Both the position numbers and the translations under genes were made by a program. Source: Nocardia inohanensis NBRC 100128 (GTDB taxonomy: Bacteria > Actinomycetota > Actinomycetes > Mycobacteriales > Mycobacteriaceae). From it: a DNA stretch of 64,000 nt. The notes under the pieces were generated by a model. That model saw nothing but the letters and a program-made list of their open reading frames with translations. It did not search any database and was not told where the DNA came from. Where the stretch lies: assembly GCF_001612945.1 (NCBI RefSeq), contig NZ_BDBK01000021.1, positions 61,567 to 125,566 on the forward strand. The letters run 5' to 3'. Positions 1 to 8,797 of this stretch are shown here, one piece after another. Positions within the stretch are counted from its first letter, which is position 1. Each line of letters starts with the position of its first letter.

Positions 1-353
1 CACAGGAAGTTGAGGTTCCCGCGAGAGTCGCCCACCCCCAGCGACGACATGCACACCAGCCGCTTGACCCCGGTCCGCTCCATGGCCTGGATGACGGTCT
101 TGGTCCCCTCGGCGCGCAACACGCCCTTACGCCCCGCGCCCAGCGTGACGATGACCGCGTCCTGCCCGATGACGGTCTGCTCGACTGCCGCCGGATCGAG
201 GACGTCACCGACGACGACCTTCAGATCATGGTGCGAGACAGTGGAGTTGGCAGCCGACCGGGTCAGGATGGTGACCTCGTGCCCGGCCTGCAAAGCCTGC
301 TCGGTGACCTTGCGGCCGACGGTCCCGGTGGCTCCGAAGATTGCGATTCGCAT
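1..353 (-). CDS. NmrA-like NAD(P)-binding oxidoreductase, C-terminus beyond window
   Basis: About 117 N-terminal residues are present; the gene runs off the left edge. The start MRIAIFGATGTVG carries the glycine-rich dinucleotide-binding loop of a Rossmann fold, followed by a HEVTILTR segment, a GDVLDPAAV stretch and VKRLVCMSS, the usual layout of atypical short-chain dehydrogenases of the NmrA/SDR-a5 type. These proteins bind NAD(P)H and act either as oxidoreductases or as redox sensors; the substrate cannot be told from the sequence. The ATG at 353 is chosen because it opens directly on the nucleotide-binding motif. Confidence 0.8.
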   Translation of the reverse strand, partial: MRIAIFGATGTVGRKVTEQALQAGHEVTILTRSAANSTVSHHDLKVVVGDVLDPAAVEQTVIGQDAVIVTLGAGRKGVLRAEGTKTVIQAMERTGVKRLVCMSSLGVGDSRGNLNFL

Positions 354-463
354 TGCATTCACCTTTCGAATTTCGTTGTCTTGAAGGTGAATTCAGCTTG
401 TCAATCCAGGAGCCCCGCGAACATCGCCGTGCGTCTCACGCCCATGTGAGAGGGTCTCGGGGT

Positions 464-646
464 CTACTCGCTGACGAACCGAACGAACCCGGCCCACTCC
501 CGCGGACTGAAGAACAGCTCCGGCCCGCCGGGCTGCTTGCTGTCTCGCACCCCGGTCCGCTCCCGCTCATGGCAGACCTCGACGCACTGCTTAGCGCCGT
601 CCGACCTGCTCGACTTGTACCAACGGCCCGTAACCGGATCTCTCAT
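464..646 (-). CDS. DUF397 domain protein
   Basis: A 60-residue protein with the DUF397 pattern: W-YKSSRSD near the N-terminus, a central C-V-V/C-E-like segment (CVEVCHE), VRDSKQPGGP and a terminal F-SPREWAGFV block. DUF397 proteins accompany XRE/DUF5753 regulators in actinobacteria, and pairs of this kind have been proposed to act as antitoxin-like or regulatory partners. The start overlaps the stop of the upstream regulator as ATGA, so the two are translationally coupled. The biochemical role is not known to me. Confidence 0.85.
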   Translation of the reverse strand: MRDPVTGRWYKSSRSDGAKQCVEVCHERERTGVRDSKQPGGPELFFSPREWAGFVRFVSE

Positions 647-1542
647 ACCGTGTACTCCTTCGCAATTTGAAACACGAAGTCTCGGGTTCCCTCCTCCGTC
701 AACGCTACAACCCGCATACCCTCGATCGCCTGGCGATATTGATCAACCACGTCGGCATGCTCATGGAAGACGCTGCCTATCGCCTCCTCCACATAAACCA
801 CTGGTGGCAGGGTCATTCCGCTGGCACCCGCCGGGAACCGCAGCAGCGTGAAAGTCAGCATCGCCAGCCCGGGATGTGGTCCGACCGAGAACGGGATGAC
901 CCGTACGCTGAGATTCGCGCGTTCCCCCGCCTCGGCGACCCACCGGAGTTGCGCGGCCATGGTCGCCGGATGAGCGGGGCAGTGCCGCAATACGGCCTCG
1001 GACAGCAGCACCTCCAGGTGGAAATCGCTCTCGTCCAGTCGGGCTTGCCTGTGGGCGGTGAGCTCGATGCGGCGCTCGATATCGACCGGCGACAGCTGTG
1101 GTTCGTACATCCGAATGATCGCTCGCCGGTAGTCGGGTGTCTGGAGCAGGCCGGGCATGATGACAAGCTGGTGCGCGATGATTCTCGAGGCTGTGGCTTC
1201 GAGTCGAAGGAACTTGGGAAAGTGCGGGGCGACTTGGTCGGAGTACGGCCGCCAGAATCCCTTCGAATTGCCTTGTGCCTTAGCGGCTTTGTCTTGCTCT
1301 CGAACCTCCTTCCAGAGATCGAGCGCCTGCTGTCGAGTCCGCGCATCGGGCGAGTAGAGGTCCAGCAGGCTATTGATGTGGATGGTCGCCAACTTGGTCG
1401 GCAGACCGTCCTCCAAGCGCATAAGTGTTTGCCGAGAAGTTTCCAAATGCATCGCACTCGCTAGAATTGTCATTCCAGCCCGCATTCTCAACTCTCGCAT
1501 GAAGTTCCCGAAATCCATGCGAGAGACCGTCGACCCGGCCAT
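643..1542 (-). CDS. XRE-family regulator with DUF5753 domain
   Basis: A 299-residue DNA-binding protein. Residues ~9-70 form a helix-turn-helix of the XRE type (FMRELRMRAGMT ... ETSRQTLMRLEDG), and the remaining ~190 residues match the DUF5753 ligand/effector region (LEATASRIIAHQ, MPGLLQTPDYRRA, LLSEAVLR, LSVRVIPF, VVYVEE). The start at 1542 has an AGAGAGG ribosome-binding site about seven bases upstream. It overlaps the DUF397 gene by four bases. Such pairs are abundant in Streptomyces and Nocardia and are often linked to development or secondary metabolism; the target here is unknown. Confidence 0.9.
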   Translation of the reverse strand: MAGSTVSRMDFGNFMRELRMRAGMTILASAMHLETSRQTLMRLEDGLPTKLATIHINSLLDLYSPDARTRQQALDLWKEVREQDKAAKAQGNSKGFWRPYSDQVAPHFPKFLRLEATASRIIAHQLVIMPGLLQTPDYRRAIIRMYEPQLSPVDIERRIELTAHRQARLDESDFHLEVLLSEAVLRHCPAHPATMAAQLRWVAEAGERANLSVRVIPFSVGPHPGLAMLTFTLLRFPAGASGMTLPPVVYVEEAIGSVFHEHADVVDQYRQAIEGMRVVALTEEGTRDFVFQIAKEYTV

Positions 1543-1690
1543 TCGTTAGCCTCTCTATCTGGGGAGTGTCTACCGTGGACATGTCCGCCGTGGACATCCA
1601 GCGAATCTCTTCAGATGTCTTCTCCTGATGTGCTTTTGGTGTCAGTCTATGGATTACCGGGAGATAGCAACAGCAACGAGGGGAATCGAA

Positions 1691-1891
1691 ATGTCTTGGG
1701 AAACATGGACCTTGCTTGCGTTGGTCGCCGCACTCCTCGCGATAGCGGTCTGGGGATTTCTGGACGCCACACGAGACCAAGGCACTCGATTTCTGCGTTT
1801 GGCTCTCATCGAAGGGCAAGGGTGTCTTTACGTTTCCGCATCGGGAAGAACAGGCCGGCTGCACCGTGGCCGGCACCGAGCGGGATGGTGA
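1691..1891 (+). CDS. possible small membrane protein
   Basis: A 66-codon frame starting MSWETWTLLALVAALLAI, i.e. a single predicted N-terminal membrane helix followed by a basic tail. A GAGGGG ribosome-binding site lies about six bases before the ATG at 1691, which is the main support. The C-terminal third is rich in Arg and Gly and looks less protein-like, and the frame overlaps the next candidate, so a frameshifted or decayed gene is possible. I do not recognise a family. Confidence 0.35.
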   Translation: MSWETWTLLALVAALLAIAVWGFLDATRDQGTRFLRLALIEGQGCLYVSASGRTGRLHRGRHRAGW

Positions 1892-2123
1892 GGCAATGGT
1901 CTACGTCGTCTCGCAGATCAAGCATGAGCGGTTTCCCGAGGATGCCGCCGCCCTGAAATTCTCACGGAGTGTCGAAGCGCTCATGTACTCACACATGGCA
2001 TGCATTGCGGGAGACGGCATTTCGCCGAGATCGTGTGGGGCGCGGCGGCAGCTCATGACTATCGCGGTGGAGGCGGGCTGGGCGTGGGTGGCGAAGGTTC
2101 CCGATACGGGGAAATCGCGTTGA
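1866..2123 (+). CDS. hypothetical protein, doubtful
   Basis: An open frame of 85 codons from a GTG at 1866; the same frame is open further upstream, so the true start could be earlier (for example GTG at 1824). The translated product (VSQIKHERFPEDAAALKFSRSV, later AVEAGWAWVAKVPDTGKSR) is plausibly globular and compositionally balanced, unlike a random frame, but I cannot place it in a family. It overlaps the preceding small frame by 26 bases in another phase. Confidence 0.3.
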   Translation: MAGTERDGEAMVYVVSQIKHERFPEDAAALKFSRSVEALMYSHMACIAGDGISPRSCGARRQLMTIAVEAGWAWVAKVPDTGKSR

Positions 2124-2171
2124 CCAGGTACGTTGATCGGCTGTTCATCGGGAGGAATCGGGTGATCAGCG

Positions 2172-2324
2172 ATGATTCCTACCGTTGCCGGCATGACGAA
2201 TCGAACGCCTCCGCCCGCTTGGCCCGAGACTCGGCGGGTGGCCAAGTGGATGTTGCTCACGTTGTACGGGGTCGGCCTGTACGTGGTATTCGCGGTCAAG
2301 GACCTCGTCGCGCGGGCGACCTGA
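2172..2324 (+). CDS. small single-pass membrane protein
   Basis: A 50-codon frame (or 43 codons from the ATG at 2193) ending at a TGA at 2322. It reads PPPAWPETRRVAKWM followed by a hydrophobic helix LLTLYGVGLYVVFAVKDL. The Pro-rich, Arg-containing N-terminus followed by one helix suggests a small membrane protein with the N-terminus inside. It lies 48 bases upstream of the SARP-family regulator in the same direction. No family recognised. Confidence 0.4.
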   Translation: MIPTVAGMTNRTPPPAWPETRRVAKWMLLTLYGVGLYVVFAVKDLVARAT

Positions 2325-2372
2325 GCATTCCGCATAAGATCGGCTGATCCCATGTTTTACCGAGAGAAGCCG

Positions 2373-5372
2373 ATGGAACCCGCGGAACTGAGCTTTACGG
2401 TGCTGGGCCGCGTCTCCGTCCGGCGCGGCCCGCTGACTCTGGAGTCGGGCCGGCTTCGGACCCAGGCCGTGCTCACCGCGCTGCTGTTCGCGGCCGGTCG
2501 GCCGCTGACCGCCGCGCAACTGGTCGACGCGGTCTGGGGCGAGGAATTGCCCGGGGACCCGGTCGCATCCCTGCGTTCCCACGCTTTGCTGCTGCGCAAA
2601 CTCGTGGAACCGGAGCGTGCCCCGCGTACCCCGCCCGCGGTGCTCGTCTCGGTCGGCGACGGCTATGAACTGCGGGTCAGCCGCGACTCCCTGGATGCCT
2701 TTCGCGCCCAGTCGCTCGCGGCGGATGCCGAGACTGCCAGGGCCACAGGAGCTTTGGAGCAGGCGCACGATCTGCTCACCGCGGCGCTGTCGCTGTGGCG
2801 AGGCGAGCCGCTCGCGGGCGTGCCGGGGCCGGCCGCGGCCGACCAGCGCCGACGCCTCGCGGACCTGCGCGCCACCCTCCTCGAATCCCGCTTCGATATG
2901 GGCCTGCAACTCGGCCGTCATGCGGCCATGCTCGGTGAAATAGCCGCTACCAGTGCGGAATTCCCCCTTCGAGAACGCCTGCGCGCCCTGTGGATGACCG
3001 CCCTGTACCGCTCCGGTCGCCGCGGTGAAGCCCTCACCGTCTACACCTGCACCCGTCGCCTGCTGGTCGAAGAACTCGGTATCGAGCCCGGCCCCGAACT
3101 GAACGAACTACACCGGCGCATCCTCGACGACAACCTGCCGCCGCCGGCCCCCGACCGTGCCCGCACCGGATCCACGCAACCCGGCCCGGCGCGACAAGTC
3201 CGCGGCCCTGGATCCCGCGAAGGGGTCCGCCCCGCGCAATTGCCGAGGGGAATAGCCGATTTCACCGGTCGCGACGTCCTGGTGGCGGAGCTTCGCGAAG
3301 CCCTCGCCCGATCCGGGCCGACACCGCCCGTGGTGGTGATCACCGGCATGGGCGGTGTCGGTAAGACGACGTTGGCAACCCACGTCGCGCTTGCGGTCAG
3401 CGACCGTTTCCCGGACGGTCAGCTCTATGCCGATCTGCGTGGCGCCGACGACCGGCCCGCCGAACCCGTCGGGATACTGGGCGGCTTCCTGCGTGCCCTG
3501 GCTGTTCCGGACAGCGATATTCCGCCCGGCGAAGCCGAGCGCGCCGCACTGCTACGCAGCGTGCTGGCGGACCGGCGCATGCTCATGGTGCTCGACAATG
3601 CGGGCCCGCTCGATCAGGTGACCTCGCTGTTGCCGAGCGGACCCGGCTGCGCGGTGCTGGTCACCAGCCGCGCGGTGCTGCCGCTACCCGATGCCGCGCA
3701 CCGGCAGCTGCACCCGCTGTCCGTCGATGAAGCACGAAATCTGCTGGGGAGCATCGTCGGTGCGCGTCGGACGGCCGCCGAACCGGACGCCGTCGATGCG
3801 GTGATCGGGGCGTGCGGGCTGTTGCCGCTGGCCGTCAGGATTATCGGTGCGCGACTGGTGATGCGACCGCGATGGAGTATCGCCGAGGTGGCGCGAAAGC
3901 TGGCTGACGAGCGGAATCGACTGTCGGAGTTGCGATGTGGCGAGCTCGCCATCGACGCCTGCTTCGGCTTCGGATACCGGGACCTGCCGCCCGCCACGGC
4001 ACGGGCCTTCATGGAACTGGCGGTCCCCGCCGTGCCGGACCTGTCGGTTGCCGCCGCGGCGGCGATCCTGGGCACGGACATCGCGGCCGCCGCGCAGGTC
4101 TGCGAATCCCTGGTCGATCTCGGGCTGCTGCAATCCGCCGGAGTCGATCGCTACGGCTACCACGACCTGCTGCGCCTCTACGCCCGCACCGTCGATCCGG
4201 AGCTGGACCGGGCCGGAGTGCTTTCCCGGCTGTTGAACTACTACCTGGCGACGGCGAAAAGCATTGTCACCCTGCGCTACCCGGGGCATCGGCTGGACTA
4301 TGTTCCGGCGACGGGGGCATCCGGCACGGCGATCGGCTCCGAAGCCGACGCGCATGCGTGGCTGGACAGTGAGCGCACCGCGCTGATCGCCCTGCATCGC
4401 CAGATCGCCGCCGATCACCCGGCCCTGGTGCCCGCGTGCGTGGATGTGGCCATGCTGATCGGCGAGTCCATCGATCCGTCACCGCAATCCGGGGAGCTGG
4501 CGGATGCCTTGCGCCGGCTGCTCACCGTCGCAGCCGGATTCGCCGATCGAATGACCGAACTTCGTGCCCGGGCGGCACTCGGGTTGGTGCTCGCCTTGGA
4601 TCTGGGTCGCGCGGCCGAAGCGGTCGAGGTGCTCGAACCGGCCCGGGAACTGTTGCAGCCCAACGGGAACAGCCTCTTGCTGGGCTTCGTCGAACATGTG
4701 CTCGGAGCCGCCGCTCTGTATCTCGGCCGCCTGGAGGAGGCCATCGACCATATGTCGGCCGCGGTCGGCATCTTCCATGCCCTGGGCGATGCGGCGTGGG
4801 AAGGATGGGCCTGCGCCACCCTCGCCGATCGCTACGGCGACAGCGGCCGCTGGGAGCTGTCCGCCGAATTCGTCGAGCGCGCACTGGGTTCGGCGGAACG
4901 GCTGGGCGGCGCGGCCTTCGAATCACTGGCCCGCTCCCAGCTCGGCCGGGTCACGCTGATGCGCGACGCGGATCCGGAGCGCGCCGTCGCCATCGGCGAA
5001 GCAGCGGTGCGCACGGCGCGCCGGTACGGCCGCCGGCTCCTGCTCGGCTGGGCCCTTTTCCGTTTGGCCGAGACCAGCTTCCACGCCGGTCGCTTCGACA
5101 TCGCCGAATCCGCCGCTGCCGAGGCAGCCGAGGTCCTCACCCGGGCGGCCGATCCGATCCGGCGGGCGCACTCCCTGCACTTCCATGCCGAAGCCCTGGC
5201 GGCCCAAGGCCGGAACGCCGAGGCGCGGAACGTGAGAGCGCAATTGGATGAGCTGAGCACCCGTGTCGGCCCGCTCCCACCTCCGCCGGACCCGCACGCG
5301 AGCACGCCGCCCGGCCGGTGCGCCGCCATCGGGCCTGCCCGCCGAGTCCAGGCCGAGCCGACGGCGACATAG
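2373..5372 (+). CDS. SARP-family transcriptional regulator with NB-ARC and TPR domains
   Basis: A 999-residue AfsR/DnrI-like regulator. Residues 1-90 are the winged-helix SARP domain (LSFTVLGRVSVRRG, QLVDAVWGE), residues ~95-245 the BTAD domain (DLRATLLESRFD, YRSGRRGEALTVY, ELGIEPGPEL), then a proline-rich linker. An NB-ARC ATPase follows, with Walker A GMGGVGKTT at ~325-333, a Walker B-like RRMLMVLDNA and GLPL-like GLLPLAVRI. The last ~350 residues look like TPR helices. The ATG at 2373 is preferred over 2352 because GAGAGAAG lies just before it. AfsR-type proteins activate secondary-metabolite genes in response to ATP binding; the acyltransferase immediately downstream is the likeliest target. 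Confidence 0.92.
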   Translation: MEPAELSFTVLGRVSVRRGPLTLESGRLRTQAVLTALLFAAGRPLTAAQLVDAVWGEELPGDPVASLRSHALLLRKLVEPERAPRTPPAVLVSVGDGYELRVSRDSLDAFRAQSLAADAETARATGALEQAHDLLTAALSLWRGEPLAGVPGPAAADQRRRLADLRATLLESRFDMGLQLGRHAAMLGEIAATSAEFPLRERLRALWMTALYRSGRRGEALTVYTCTRRLLVEELGIEPGPELNELHRRILDDNLPPPAPDRARTGSTQPGPARQVRGPGSREGVRPAQLPRGIADFTGRDVLVAELREALARSGPTPPVVVITGMGGVGKTTLATHVALAVSDRFPDGQLYADLRGADDRPAEPVGILGGFLRALAVPDSDIPPGEAERAALLRSVLADRRMLMVLDNAGPLDQVTSLLPSGPGCAVLVTSRAVLPLPDAAHRQLHPLSVDEARNLLGSIVGARRTAAEPDAVDAVIGACGLLPLAVRIIGARLVMRPRWSIAEVARKLADERNRLSELRCGELAIDACFGFGYRDLPPATARAFMELAVPAVPDLSVAAAAAILGTDIAAAAQVCESLVDLGLLQSAGVDRYGYHDLLRLYARTVDPELDRAGVLSRLLNYYLATAKSIVTLRYPGHRLDYVPATGASGTAIGSEADAHAWLDSERTALIALHRQIAADHPALVPACVDVAMLIGESIDPSPQSGELADALRRLLTVAAGFADRMTELRARAALGLVLALDLGRAAEAVEVLEPARELLQPNGNSLLLGFVEHVLGAAALYLGRLEEAIDHMSAAVGIFHALGDAAWEGWACATLADRYGDSGRWELSAEFVERALGSAERLGGAAFESLARSQLGRVTLMRDADPERAVAIGEAAVRTARRYGRRLLLGWALFRLAETSFHAGRFDIAESAAAEAAEVLTRAADPIRRAHSLHFHAEALAAQGRNAEARNVRAQLDELSTRVGPLPPPPDPHASTPPGRCAAIGPARRVQAEPTAT

Positions 5373-5486
5373 CGAGTTCGATGCGTCCGGCACGGAAGCC
5401 GTTCCGGCTGGGCGTTCATTCGCGGCTCAACGGCTGCTCGAGCGGTACTCGCAGGATCGGATCGACATCAGATCCGAGGAGTGAAC

Positions 5487-6719
5487 ATGGAATACCGGCT
5501 GGGCATCATCGATCAGAGCTTCGTGCAGAAGGAAGTGACCGTCTCGTACGTGGCAATCTGTGCCGGTGCGGTAGACACCGAGCTTTTGCGGCGCGCCTTC
5601 AAGCTCATGTGCCGGCGGTTTCCGGCATTGCGCGGAAGCATCGAAACGCGTGATGGCGACGCCTGGCTCGAAATTCCCGAGCGCGGCTGTGGTGATCCGG
5701 TGCAGGTCGTACCGGGCACCCTGCCCGACTGGCTGGACGGCCTCCGGTCGATCGATCCCGCCCGGAGCCTGGCACGGCTGGAGATCGCCCGCGACGGCGA
5801 GATCACGGCGGTGGCGCTGCGGGTGTCGCACGCCGTCAACGACGCACACATGGGATTCGGACTGCTGGAAGAGTTCTGGCGTGCCGCCGCCACGCTCGGC
5901 GCGTGCATTCCGGTCGCCGAGCCGGTCCCGGTGGTTCCGCGCAGCCTCGAGGACGCGCTCGCCGCACGCGGTATCGCGGTTCCGGACGCGCAGCTGCCCG
6001 AACTGGCCGGCTTGCACAGCTTCGCGCCGGTGGAGACCCGCGGCAGGCCGGGCTTGCGCCTCGCGGACGAATCCCGAATCCTGCTCTCCGCCGGTGATAC
6101 CGGCGCTCTGCTACGCCACGCGCGGGCGCAGGGAACGACGCTGCACGCCCTGCTCAGCGCGGCCATTGTGCGCGCCGAACGCGCGATGACCACCGAAACC
6201 TTCGGCGCGGCAACCGGAGCCGAACTTCCCATGATCATCGGCCATGCCGTCGATCTGCGTCCGCACCTGACCCCGCCCGCGCGCCCCGCCGACGTGACCA
6301 ATGGCCTGGGATTCGCGCCCACGGTCGTCATGTGCGGGCTCGACTCCGATCCACACGTGCTCGCCAAGGAGATCAAGGCGCAGATCGTGCACGGTATCGA
6401 CGGCGGGGGAGCGCTGGCCACGATGTTCGCCGCCGCCCGGCTCGCCGAGACCGATACGCTCGCCGCCACGGTCAACATTGTCACCAATTGGGGTGTGGTG
6501 CCGGAGCTGCCCGTCCCGGCGGGTGTGCGCATGGTCGACTTCCGCGGCTTCGCCACCGGCAACTCCAGGCGTGAGATCAGCTATTTCATCTACACGTTCC
6601 AAGGCCGGCTGAGTATCGACTTCACCTTCTCGGAAACCTGCCATTCCCGTTCCCGGATCAACGAATTGAGTCGTGCGGTCGCGGCCGAGATCGCGACTCT
6701 CCGGGCCGCGGCTGCCTGA
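5487..6719 (+). CDS. PapA-like condensation-domain acyltransferase
   Basis: About 410 residues. The N-terminus (EYRLGIIDQSFV) and the catalytic-type motif SHAVNDAH at ~115-122, matching HxxxD, indicate the BAHD/condensation-domain acyltransferase fold used by mycobacterial polyketide-associated PapA proteins and NRPS C domains. The Gly normally following the Asp is Ala here. Later segments include a TNWGVV-like turn and ISYFIYTFQGRLSIDFTFS, resembling the C-terminal subdomain. The ATG at 5487 follows GAGGAG; a GTG at 5481 is less well spaced. It would transfer an acyl chain from CoA or a carrier protein to a hydroxyl or amine of an unknown lipid. It sits 114 bases after the SARP gene. Confidence 0.8.
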   Translation: MEYRLGIIDQSFVQKEVTVSYVAICAGAVDTELLRRAFKLMCRRFPALRGSIETRDGDAWLEIPERGCGDPVQVVPGTLPDWLDGLRSIDPARSLARLEIARDGEITAVALRVSHAVNDAHMGFGLLEEFWRAAATLGACIPVAEPVPVVPRSLEDALAARGIAVPDAQLPELAGLHSFAPVETRGRPGLRLADESRILLSAGDTGALLRHARAQGTTLHALLSAAIVRAERAMTTETFGAATGAELPMIIGHAVDLRPHLTPPARPADVTNGLGFAPTVVMCGLDSDPHVLAKEIKAQIVHGIDGGGALATMFAAARLAETDTLAATVNIVTNWGVVPELPVPAGVRMVDFRGFATGNSRREISYFIYTFQGRLSIDFTFSETCHSRSRINELSRAVAAEIATLRAAAA

Positions 6720-6730
6720 TCGGCGGGAAC

Positions 6731-6767
6731 ACCGAAGGCCCTCCCCGGCGGGGAGGGCCGATTCGGT
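6731..6767. terminator. bidirectional terminator between convergent genes
   Basis: A perfect 10-bp stem (GGCCCTCCCC with GGGGAGGGCC, 3-base loop) at 6737-6759 is flanked by a further ACCGAA/TTCGGT pairing. It lies in the 54-bp gap between the converging acyltransferase and epoxide hydrolase genes. Confidence 0.8.
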
Positions 6768-6773
6768 TCGGGC

Positions 6774-7910
6774 TCAGCGGTATTCGGCGAAGAAGCGCTG
6801 GATGTCGGCGACCAGGACGTCGGTCGCCTCGTGGGCGGCGTAGTGCCCGGCAGCATCGTTCGGCCCGCCCTTGGCGGACGCCACGTCGTAGGCATTCCAG
6901 CTCACGATGTTCTTGTGGTCGCGTTCGGCGAAGCGGCGGATCGACTGGAAGTCTCCCTTGAACATCGCCAGGGCGGTCGGCACCGTGGTGGGTTCGGTCA
7001 GGTGGTCGGTGGTGTGGGCGTCCTCGTAGTAGAAGCGGATCGAGGAGCCCGCGGTACCGGTCAGCCAATATAGGGCGATATTGCCGATGATGAAGTCGGC
7101 GTCCAAGGACTCACCGAAGAGCTGCGAGTTCCAGCCCAGCAGGCCGACCGGGGAATCCGCCAGGGCGAAGGCGAGGGTCTGCGGCTGCTGGCTGTGCAAG
7201 TGGTTGAAGGACATCTTGTTCTCGTGGAACCACTTCAGGACCTCCAGCGCCTCGAAGTCCTCGGCGGACATGCCTTCGAACTCGGCCGGATCGCCGGACG
7301 GGAACGAGAACAACTGGGTGACATGGACTCCGACGACCTTGTCGGGGGCGATGCGGCCGAGCTCGGGGGAGATCATCGACCCGCCGTCGTTGCCGATCGC
7401 GCCGTAACGCTGGTAGCCGAGGCGGTCCATGAGCTGCGCCCAGGCACGGGCGGTGCGGTAGCGGCTCCAGCCGGTGGAGCGGGTCGGGCCGGAGAAACCG
7501 AAACCGGGAACCGACGGGATGACCAGATGGAAGGCCGGCTGGTCGGCGGATTCGGGGTTGGTGAGTGGCTCGATGACGTCGAGGTATTCGAGGATGGAAC
7601 CCGGCCAGCCGTGGGTCAGGATGACCGGTAGTGCGTCCGCCCGCTCGGAGCGGACGTGCAGGAAGTGGATGTCCTCGCCCTCGATTTCGGTGGTGAACTG
7701 CGGGTAGCTGTTCAGCTTGGCTTCCAGTGCCCGCCAATCGAATTCGTTCATCCAATACTCGGCGAGCGTGCGCACCCGGTCGTTGGGCACGCCGTAGGAG
7801 TCGCCGACGCCGGGGAGCTCGTTCGGGTACAGCGCCCGCTTCAGCCGGTCGCTCAGGTCGTCGAGCTGGGTCTGCGGAACGTCGATGCGGAAGGGGCGGA
7901 TGGCGTTCAT
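6774..7910 (-). CDS. epoxide hydrolase family alpha/beta-hydrolase
   Basis: About 378 residues with the N-terminal EHN domain (IRPFRIDVPQTQLDDLSDRL, YPNELPGVGDSYGVP) typical of microsomal-type epoxide hydrolases, then the alpha/beta-hydrolase core. HGWPGS is the oxyanion-hole HGxP motif, and GNDGGSM holds the likely nucleophilic Asp. It should open epoxides to diols by a covalent ester intermediate; the substrate is unknown. AAGGAG lies six bases from the second ATG (7910) and only three from the first (7913), so 7910 is preferred. It is divergent from a TetR gene, and two operator-like repeats lie in the shared region, suggesting substrate-inducible repression. Confidence 0.9.
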   Translation of the reverse strand: MNAIRPFRIDVPQTQLDDLSDRLKRALYPNELPGVGDSYGVPNDRVRTLAEYWMNEFDWRALEAKLNSYPQFTTEIEGEDIHFLHVRSERADALPVILTHGWPGSILEYLDVIEPLTNPESADQPAFHLVIPSVPGFGFSGPTRSTGWSRYRTARAWAQLMDRLGYQRYGAIGNDGGSMISPELGRIAPDKVVGVHVTQLFSFPSGDPAEFEGMSAEDFEALEVLKWFHENKMSFNHLHSQQPQTLAFALADSPVGLLGWNSQLFGESLDADFIIGNIALYWLTGTAGSSIRFYYEDAHTTDHLTEPTTVPTALAMFKGDFQSIRRFAERDHKNIVSWNAYDVASAKGGPNDAAGHYAAHEATDVLVADIQRFFAEYR

Positions 7911-7927
7911 CATTCTCTCCTTGGGTG

Positions 7928-7979
7928 GAACGGAATGCTTCGTTCTGTTCTAACCATAACGGAACGGATGATTCCGTTC
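7928..7979. promoter_or_regulatory. two TetR-type operators in divergent promoter region
   Basis: Two copies of the same inverted repeat: GAACGGA-ATGC-TTCGTTC at 7928-7945 (one mismatch) and GAACGGA-TGAT-TCCGTTC at 7962-7979 (perfect), both with a 4-base spacer and 34 bp apart centre to centre. A TATTCT -10-like hexamer at 7986-7991 puts transcription of the TetR gene at or next to its ATG (7999), so that mRNA may be leaderless and the second operator would sit over its -35 region. The first operator lies just upstream of the epoxide hydrolase gene. Confidence 0.7.
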
Positions 7980-7998
7980 AAGTGGTATTCTCGAACTC

Positions 7999-8643
7999 AT
8001 GCCGAAGACATCAGAAACCCCAGCTCAACGGGCTCTCCCCGGACGCAAGGCGCAGGCCGCGCGCAATGACGAGCTCATCCTCACCGCCGCCCGGGACGTC
8101 TTCCTGGCCGATCCCAAGGCTCCGATCTCGGCGGTCGCCGAGCGGGCGGGCGTCGGCATCAGTGCCCTCTACCGCCGTTATCCCGGTAAGGAGGACCTGC
8201 TCCGCACCCTCTGCTACGACGGGCTCCGGCGCTACAACACCGAGGCCGAAGCCGCCCTCTCGGACCCGGACGGCTGGCAAGCTCTCGTCGGCTTCCTCGA
8301 ACGCGTAGTGGACGCCGATGTCCATTCGCTCACCACGCACCTGGCCGGCACCTTCACCCCCGACGACTCGTTCCTCCCCGAGGTCCAGCGTTCCAGCGAT
8401 CTCACCACCGAAATAGTCCGCCGCGCACACGATTCCGGCCGCCTCCGCCCCGAGATCACCGTCCTGGATCTCGGCCTGCTCCTCGAAGCCTGCTCGGCCA
8501 TCACCCTTCCCGCCGCGGAACGCTCCGCCCAGCTCCGCCGCCGCATCCTCGCCGTCCTCCTCGACGGCCTCGCCACCCCCGGAGATCTTCCCGGCCCGCC
8601 TCCCGCCCCCGGTGAATTCGCCTACCGCTGGCAGCGCAACTGA
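7999..8643 (+). CDS. TetR-family transcriptional regulator
   Basis: A 214-residue TetR protein. The N-terminal helix-turn-helix reads ARNDELILTAARDVFLAD ... PISAVAERAGVGISALYRRY-PGKEDLLR, at ~20-70. The C-terminal ligand domain contains FLERVVDADVHSLTTHLAG and LLEACSAITLP and resembles the group with a TetR_C_33/SbtR-like domain. It is divergent from the epoxide hydrolase and probably represses both genes through the paired operators between them. No ribosome-binding site is evident, in line with a leaderless start. Confidence 0.9.
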   Translation: MPKTSETPAQRALPGRKAQAARNDELILTAARDVFLADPKAPISAVAERAGVGISALYRRYPGKEDLLRTLCYDGLRRYNTEAEAALSDPDGWQALVGFLERVVDADVHSLTTHLAGTFTPDDSFLPEVQRSSDLTTEIVRRAHDSGRLRPEITVLDLGLLLEACSAITLPAAERSAQLRRRILAVLLDGLATPGDLPGPPPAPGEFAYRWQRN

Positions 8644-8797
8644 CCGTCGAATCATGGTGTGAACAGCCGGAATCCCGTATCAGCGCCGGTATCAGCGCGC
8701 TGTCAGCCGGCTGTCAGCCCGGCCCTCGAAAGTAGTTGTCATGACGCGGAGCACCAACGACTCCCCGCCCACCACAACAACTTCCAAGGAGCCCACC

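Noticed and set aside
1370..1876. Minus-strand 168-codon frame upstream of the XRE gene
   Set aside because: Overlaps the regulator's coding start in another phase and shows no protein-like pattern.
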